A DNA stretch of 42,160 nt from a virus: positions 1 through 42,160 of the IMG/VR virus record IMGVR_UViG_3300033141_001078. One strand, given 5' to 3'. Position numbers and translations under genes: made by a program. The notes under the pieces were generated by a model. It was not told the DNA's origin. It saw only the letters and a program-made list of their open reading frames with translations, and did not search any database. Of the stretch, positions 37,420 through 42,160 are shown piece after piece; within the stretch, counting starts at the first letter, position 1, and the number at the start of each line of letters is the position of its first letter.

Positions 37420-39360
37420 TCAAACTTGCCAATCTGGTTTCCGATGCCCTTTGCCGCGCTCTCTAGCCGTTCCCCTAACTCCGAGCAATTCATAGTTAGC
37501 TATCGCATCCGTTGTTCTGATATCTAATTGTATATTTCTTGCCACCTTCCCGCTCCCGAATTTTGCCCATCTAACAACATCATCAATTTCTCCGGTTCCT
37601 CTTGTTTCTGCCGAGTCTCCCCACTGCGCATCTGCCCACATACTCGCTCCCCATCCAGAATTTCCTGAAGTGCTTTGGGCTGTAAAGCTCTTGGCTGATG
37701 TTGTTCTTCCCGACCTGTTTTCAAGGTTGATATCTACAAAAACCCGACCCGCCAAGTTCCTAAAGTGTAAAAGGACATCTTTGATAATTTTGAAAACCGA
37801 CCAGTTACCGAAATCAAACTTCTTAGTTCTCAACCTTGTCTCAATCACCGACCCCTGATCATTTATTTCTGTATCATCGAATTCGATAACGTTCGGATCG
37901 CTATCACTTCCGTAAAGTAAGTGATACTCATTGCTTGAATCTTTATAAACCTCGTAAACACGTGCGTCTGTTGTCCACGGCCCTGTCCATGCCTGTCGTT
38001 CCCTATCAAAGACCATCGTTTGATTGGTCCCTGGAAAGGAGATCAGGTATTTGAAGTCGTAGTAAGCCGCCGCTGCTCCCGCTTTACTGGAAGTCGAAAT
38101 ACCGGCAAATGTTGGTCTTACCTTTACCGATAGTTCGTTGGTTCTTAAAACATCAATAGCGATGTTTGGCTCGTAACCTAGCACATAAACACCCTTACTA
38201 CTTAGGAAAAATAAATCATTCTCTACAGGAACGATTGACCTCGGCGCGATACACCCGTGCGATCCAGTAATCATTGTTGCCGTCGGGATTGTTACAAAGA
38301 AATTTCCAATCCTTACTTGGCTTAATGTTACCTGCCAAATAGATCGTTCCTTGAAAACAATGATCTTATCTCGATAAATCCCCAAGCCAGTTATAGCATC
38401 CCCAGCGTCGGGCTCAATCCGAATATAATTGCCTCCAAAGGAGATATCTGCCTTTTCCTGGTGGGGCTCTTTACCAGAGATAATGACTTGCGACGGATCA
38501 TCGTCTATCCCCGCGAATACCAACCTATCCTCAAACCGAATAACAAACTTCGCATTGATACCACCAGTTGAGTCCGATGTCGGCGGAAAAGTGAATTCAT
38601 ACGGTATTGCTGTTCCGTCATCAATAAATGCGGTACTCGTGGCGTCCACACCTCCAAGAAACCTCTCATCTCCTAGTGTCCGACCGTAAACATTGTACCC
38701 ACTGAGTATCCCGCTAGCTGTAGAGACAGCTGTCCAGCTTACTTTTACCGCCCCATCTAGCAAATCTTGGGGACAGTTATCAGCTAATACTGCCTCCGCT
38801 GCTAGTGTTTCGCCGACATTAGATACTGCTGAGACGCGATAACTGTAGGAATTTTCCCCACTCACGCCAGACATTTGCGTCGCAAATACTCCCGTCGGTA
38901 TGCCAATTGTAGGAAAACCTACTAGAGTTGGATTAGAATACCGCACCATCTCCCGTTGCCCGTTGACAATGTATGTCTTGTCTCCGAGCTGTGCCATATA
39001 GGCATCGTATCCACTAGCCCAAGACGCCCCAGTAATCATCGTGTAGCTCGCCCCAGACCTTCTGGTGAGATATCCTTGATCAGTAATACTAAGTAACTGG
39101 TTTGTACCGTCGGCTTGGTAGAAGCCCGCTAAGCCCCTCACAGACCCCGTTGCGTTAGATAAATAGTAAAGTGCCGTCCCCCACCGTTTTGTGGGCACTC
39201 CCTTTCCTACTAATAAGATGTTTGATGCTTGCGATAACTCGTCGTCTCCAATCTCTGACTCTCGTAAAAGTGTGTTCAGCCCCCCACGAAAGTTATCCCA
39301 AGAGAATTCAAGTTCCTTTGTTTTTTCAAACTGGTAACTATAATCTCTAAAGATTGCCAT
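37420..39360 (-). CDS. Tail nozzle-like beta-propeller protein, 646 aa
   Basis: Starts YQFEKTKELEFSWDNFRGGL, NTLLRESEIGDDELSQASN, the pattern of podovirus 'stabilisation'/nozzle proteins (T7 gp12- or P22 gp10-like role). Many beta repeats (DGTNQLLSITDQGYLTRRSG, PIVENDLFFLSSKGVYVLGY). A fibronectin-like segment (SYSYRVSAVSNVGETLAAEA) lies near residue 180. Gene order after the adaptors fits. Confidence 0.75.
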   Translation of the reverse strand: MAIFRDYSYQFEKTKELEFSWDNFRGGLNTLLRESEIGDDELSQASNILLVGKGVPTKRWGTALYYLSNATGSVRGLAGFYQADGTNQLLSITDQGYLTRRSGASYTMITGASWASGYDAYMAQLGDKTYIVNGQREMVRYSNPTLVGFPTIGIPTGVFATQMSGVSGENSYSYRVSAVSNVGETLAAEAVLADNCPQDLLDGAVKVSWTAVSTASGILSGYNVYGRTLGDERFLGGVDATSTAFIDDGTAIPYEFTFPPTSDSTGGINAKFVIRFEDRLVFAGIDDDPSQVIISGKEPHQEKADISFGGNYIRIEPDAGDAITGLGIYRDKIIVFKERSIWQVTLSQVRIGNFFVTIPTATMITGSHGCIAPRSIVPVENDLFFLSSKGVYVLGYEPNIAIDVLRTNELSVKVRPTFAGISTSSKAGAAAAYYDFKYLISFPGTNQTMVFDRERQAWTGPWTTDARVYEVYKDSSNEYHLLYGSDSDPNVIEFDDTEINDQGSVIETRLRTKKFDFGNWSVFKIIKDVLLHFRNLAGRVFVDINLENRSGRTTSAKSFTAQSTSGNSGWGASMWADAQWGDSAETRGTGEIDDVVRWAKFGSGKVARNIQLDIRTTDAIANYELLGVRGTARERGKGHRKPDWQV

Positions 39361-40029
39361 TCAATTTCGGCCCCACCTAAAGTTGTAGCGCCGCTCCTCT
39401 ACAGTCTTCACTCGATCCTGATAACCTTCGCCTTTAGTATTTTCTGATTCAAGCATCCGCTTCAGTATGCTGTCCGCCTCCCGTTGAGCTAGCACTGTTC
39501 GCTGATCTTCGTCAATCGCAAACAACTTAGCCGCCGCAGCTTGAATGAGGTAATTAGGATCAGGTATCGGCGATACATCTGTAACAGTCGCCAAATCCGT
39601 AGGTGTCGAGTAATAAGAATAAAAGATTGACGCACCCGAAATTAAGGAAGCGGGATGAACCACTAACGTGTAATCTCCGCTACTTCCCAAGAAATAACAG
39701 TACTTATCGGTACTAGAATACTGCTGCCGTGTTCTCGGATTTACAATTGGGTACTCGTCAGTCGTTGTCCCATCCGCAGTAATCACTGGAGATCCAGCAA
39801 ACTTCCTGAAATCGGATGGTAAAGCGATCGACGCATTCCCAGTTGCTTGTGAGGTTAGGGTATTAACCTCTTTGTAAAGTGCTTCCCAATCATTGCTCTC
39901 TGCCCAGTCCCGTTGAGCAAGGTTAATGAGCCCCAAACGGAGCTCCCAATCCCCACTCCCCGGAACTGGGGCATTTTCTTCCGCATCAACTAACGATGCT
40001 ATTCTTTTTTGTAGCGTAGTAAGATCCAT
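39361..40029 (-). CDS. Adaptor-like protein, paralogue 2, 222 aa
   Basis: MDLTTLQKRIASLVDAEENA, then SGDWELRLGLINLAQRDWAE at the start mirrors the gene at 40031-40726. The helical N-terminus, beta middle and QAAAAKLFAIDEDQRTVLAQ helix fit podovirus head-tail adaptors (T7 gp11/P22 gp4 role). SD AGGAGTGAT before ATG. Confidence 0.7.
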   Translation of the reverse strand: MDLTTLQKRIASLVDAEENAPVPGSGDWELRLGLINLAQRDWAESNDWEALYKEVNTLTSQATGNASIALPSDFRKFAGSPVITADGTTTDEYPIVNPRTRQQYSSTDKYCYFLGSSGDYTLVVHPASLISGASIFYSYYSTPTDLATVTDVSPIPDPNYLIQAAAAKLFAIDEDQRTVLAQREADSILKRMLESENTKGEGYQDRVKTVEERRYNFRWGRN

Positions 40030-40030
40030 A

Positions 40031-40726
40031 TCACTCCTGTCTTGGTACCTTGTTTATAGAACCAGATGTTTTTCTAATCATCTCTGCCATCTGCTGGCGT
40101 GTTTTTATCCTCCGTCGCTCCTTCAATGAAGGAATACGGCTCATATACTCGTTCTCAAGCATTTGCATCAGAATTCCCTCCGCCTCTGCCTTTGCTGCTG
40201 GGAACCGCTGGTCTTCGTCAAGCTCCAACAGACGTGCGTATGCCGACTGGACAAGGAAGAATGGATTGCTTATCGGACTTACTGATGACGCATTCGATAG
40301 ATTCGCTGGGTACGTGTAATACGAATATGTCATTGTCGTCGGTCCAGATGTCGGCGTTGGGTTTAGATTAAGAGCATACCCATCCTCCGGATTACCAGTA
40401 ACATAGAAATACTGGTTAGAATTGCTACCAAAATACGCCGCTTCAATCGGTTCGACCTCGTGGTAGTTGGTTCCCCCGACAACAACAGCTCGCTCCATTC
40501 GCCTAAATGTCGCTGGGAGGGCATAGGAAGCATTACCAGAAACCACACTTGTACTGGTAGTTTTACGCAAAACTTCCCAATCATACCGCTCCGCCCAGTC
40601 TCGCTGTGCCTCGTTTAATAATGCCCAACGCAGATTCCAATCATCGCTACCTACTGTTGGAGCAGTAGCCTCACCGTCCAATTTGGCAGCAAGCTGCTTT
40701 TGTAAGTCAGATAGATCCATTGACAT
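40031..40726 (-). CDS. Adaptor-like protein, paralogue 1, 231 aa
   Basis: MDLSDLQKQLAAKLDGEATA, SDDWNLRWALLNEAQRDWAE, and QSAYARLLELDEDQRFPAAK match paralogue 2 along the whole length. Basic C-terminus. AGGAGAG SD 6 nt before ATG. Two tandem adaptors could form a mixed ring or two stacked rings between portal and nozzle. Confidence 0.7.
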   Translation of the reverse strand: MSMDLSDLQKQLAAKLDGEATAPTVGSDDWNLRWALLNEAQRDWAERYDWEVLRKTTSTSVVSGNASYALPATFRRMERAVVVGGTNYHEVEPIEAAYFGSNSNQYFYVTGNPEDGYALNLNPTPTSGPTTMTYSYYTYPANLSNASSVSPISNPFFLVQSAYARLLELDEDQRFPAAKAEAEGILMQMLENEYMSRIPSLKERRRIKTRQQMAEMIRKTSGSINKVPRQE

Positions 40727-40737
40727 TACTTTCTCTC

Positions 40738-41079
40738 CTAAGCATCAATTTCCGCAAATACAGGAATCCAACCATAAACATCCCCAAATTTAGCTCTAAT
40801 TCCAAACGCTACTGTAGCCCCCGCAGAAGCAGAAGATACGACCGCAGAACCAAAGGCCTCGAACGCAGGAGCACTAGCAGTTGACGCACCAACACGCAAA
40901 ACAGCGACAGTTGGAGCACCGCCAGACTTAGCTGAAAAATCCCCAACCGAGTTTGCGGTAGCTTTTGCTACCAGCTTTAACGCCTTCCCAGTTGACGAGT
41001 TTTCAAGGGTCAACGTTGGTGTAGAGTCGTCTCCGATAATGTTTCTGTCGCTTTCTGCCGCAAGATTTATTGTATCCAT
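40738..41079 (-). CDS. Small beta-rich virion protein, 113 aa
   Basis: Ser/Thr/Ala/Gly-rich (PTLTLENSSTGKALKLVAKA; SSASAGATVAFGIRAKFGDV). Reads like a decoration or fibre-shaft domain. Strong SD (GGAGGTGA). Placed between a fibre and the adaptors. Confidence 0.65.
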   Translation of the reverse strand: MDTINLAAESDRNIIGDDSTPTLTLENSSTGKALKLVAKATANSVGDFSAKSGGAPTVAVLRVGASTASAPAFEAFGSAVVSSASAGATVAFGIRAKFGDVYGWIPVFAEIDA

Positions 41080-41104
41080 TTAGTTATCACCTCCTTAGGC
41101 ACTA

Positions 41105-42040
41105 TTAACTGGCATCATAAATAATATGAGTATGAGCTGTTTCGTGGGTATGACTTCCGTTCGTACTATCGTTGTCTACCTCGAAGCAAAATAAAACAAT
41201 ATCCGAACTTGCAGCACCCGATGGTAAGTTGGCTGTGTGGGTTGCTTTCAAAACCCCGTCTACATAGAATTTAATATCGACTCCTGCAGTAAACACCGCC
41301 CTAAAAACATGTTCGGCCCCCACCGCAATCGAAATCCCCGAGGAGATGTCAGTCGTCTCTACATTGGTACCGTCCGCATGATACGCGTAAAGAGTCTGCG
41401 TAGCTCCGTCGTAGTCTAAGTGAAACCCATACATCTTATTAGTGTAGGTTCCATCAGCAAACCCGACGACCATATAGACATTGCCGTTATCTCCAGCATC
41501 CGTATCCACTACCGCCCCATACCACCCAGTGCTAAACTCGCTATTTCGGTCAAAGAAATTACCACCGGCCTCCATTGTTCTGTCTCGCCACTGGATTCGG
41601 GCGCGGGATGGGTTAGTATCCCCAGTTGCACACCTCACAGCCCCAGTCGTTTCCGAGATCGCACCAGAACCACCCGTGTCCCTATTGTAGATTATCGACG
41701 CATCACACCCTATCCAAGGGATAAACACCTGAACCCGACTAGTGTCTGGATCTGATGCCACAGAAGCCCAAGACGGCACACCGCTAGCCAGCACAAGCGC
41801 CTCACCGTCACTTCCCTTTGCTAATCTAGTAGCCACGCCACCAGCACCGCCGTAGATAACATCCCCAGCAGTAGTCATTGGGTTAGTCATCCCACCACCA
41901 GAGCCTGCGTGAAGGGTGGCAATCGAAGCCGACCCAGTAATGGTTAAACCAGCGAACACAGGCGACCTGCCCGATGCTGGTTTATGCCACAAATCACTAC
42001 TGTATTTATCTGTCGCCCATAAATCTGATGGTCTTGCCAT
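41105..42040 (-). CDS. Tail fibre with LamG/lectin-like domain, 311 aa
   Basis: N-terminal tail-attachment text with Gly repeats (VFAGLTITGSASIATLHAGS, TTAGDVIYGGAGGVATRLAK). Residues ~150-300 form a jelly-roll like laminin-G/concanavalin domains (FSTGWYGAVVDTDAG, VYMVVGFADGTYTNKMYGFH, HVFRAVFTAGVDIKFYVDGV). Ends with His-rich THETAHTHII, a possible metal site. SD AAGGGGGTGA lies right after the terminator copy at 42059-42102, so expression depends on read-through or P1 leader control. Confidence 0.8.
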   Translation of the reverse strand: MARPSDLWATDKYSSDLWHKPASGRSPVFAGLTITGSASIATLHAGSGGGMTNPMTTAGDVIYGGAGGVATRLAKGSDGEALVLASGVPSWASVASDPDTSRVQVFIPWIGCDASIIYNRDTGGSGAISETTGAVRCATGDTNPSRARIQWRDRTMEAGGNFFDRNSEFSTGWYGAVVDTDAGDNGNVYMVVGFADGTYTNKMYGFHLDYDGATQTLYAYHADGTNVETTDISSGISIAVGAEHVFRAVFTAGVDIKFYVDGVLKATHTANLPSGAASSDIVLFCFEVDNDSTNGSHTHETAHTHIIYDAS

Positions 42041-42160
42041 AAAATCACCCCCTTAAACAAAAAGCCCGTCGCAATTCTGGTTTTACCAGAACTATGACGG
42101 GCCTTAGATTTACAAATCTTCTAGCCGTTCCTTTTCTTGATTAAAACACAATCACTGCGG

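Noticed and set aside
1-42160. CRISPR array, insertion sequence, integrase, tRNA genes
   Set aside because: No regularly spaced repeats, transposase motifs, tyrosine/serine recombinase motifs or cloverleaf were seen.

Overview
The window is a complete tailed-phage genome. Its first and last 114 bases are identical, so it closes into a circle of 42,046 bp (or carries a short direct terminal repeat). Terminase, portal, scaffold and SU10-type capsid genes, a duplicated adaptor-like gene, a nozzle-like beta protein and large internal-virion-type proteins, with no tape measure or tail tube, point to a short-tailed (podovirus-like) particle. I see no integrase, excisionase or CI-type repressor, so a lytic life style is likely. 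I also see no DNA polymerase, helicase, primase or RNA polymerase: replication and transcription must be borrowed from the host. The host is a bacterium that uses sigma-70 type promoters, AAGGAGGTGA-type ribosome binding sites and TTATCCACA DnaA boxes. It cannot be named from the sequence.

Layout. Almost everything is on the minus strand. (1) Packaging and head, about 18.7 to 11.0 kb: zinc-ribbon protein, small and large terminase, portal, scaffold, major capsid. (2) Glycan island, 11.05 to 3.57 kb: four glycosyltransferases of GT2/GT4 type (one an 840-residue double enzyme), a plant-RGP-like (GT75) protein, a methyltransferase, an NAD-dependent epimerase-like protein and two small zinc proteins, tightly overlapped. 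(3) Fibres and decoration proteins, 3.56 to 0.1 kb and, across the circle junction, 42.0 to 36.7 kb. (4) Adaptors, nozzle, internal virion proteins and lysis genes, 40.7 to 30.9 kb. (5) Origin, about 30.05 to 30.48 kb, with three perfect DnaA boxes and many inverted repeats. (6) Early region, 30.05 to 20.1 kb: SSB-like protein, two YopX proteins, RusA resolvase, C5 DNA methyltransferase, LexA-type DNA-binding domain, HNH nuclease, metallophosphoesterase and many tiny zinc or membrane proteins. (7) A short plus-strand block, 18.8 to 20.1 kb, of micro-genes chained by ATGA/GTGA overlaps and broken by a 59-nt RNA-like hairpin.

Expression. Seven TTGACA-type promoters can be read by eye. Five of them have the -10 box only 6 to 9 nt from an ATG that lacks a Shine-Dalgarno site, so those first genes are probably read from leaderless or nearly leaderless messages; genes further down each operon have strong SD sites or overlapping stop/start codons. 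Three or four of the promoters share a GRTTGTG-like word directly upstream of the -10. One promoter (94-122) runs straight into a strong terminator, which predicts a short RNA or an attenuator ahead of the tail genes.

Most unusual items: the micro-gene block with its RNA hairpin, the promoter/leaderless system, the GT75-type gene in a virion-glycosylation island, a methyltransferase gene with a 249-codon second frame that also carries conserved-looking text, a peptidase with a holin-like membrane tail, a C2H2 zinc finger, and a duplicated RusA 3' end that has become an 18-codon gene. Many small genes were found below the usual 60-codon limit.
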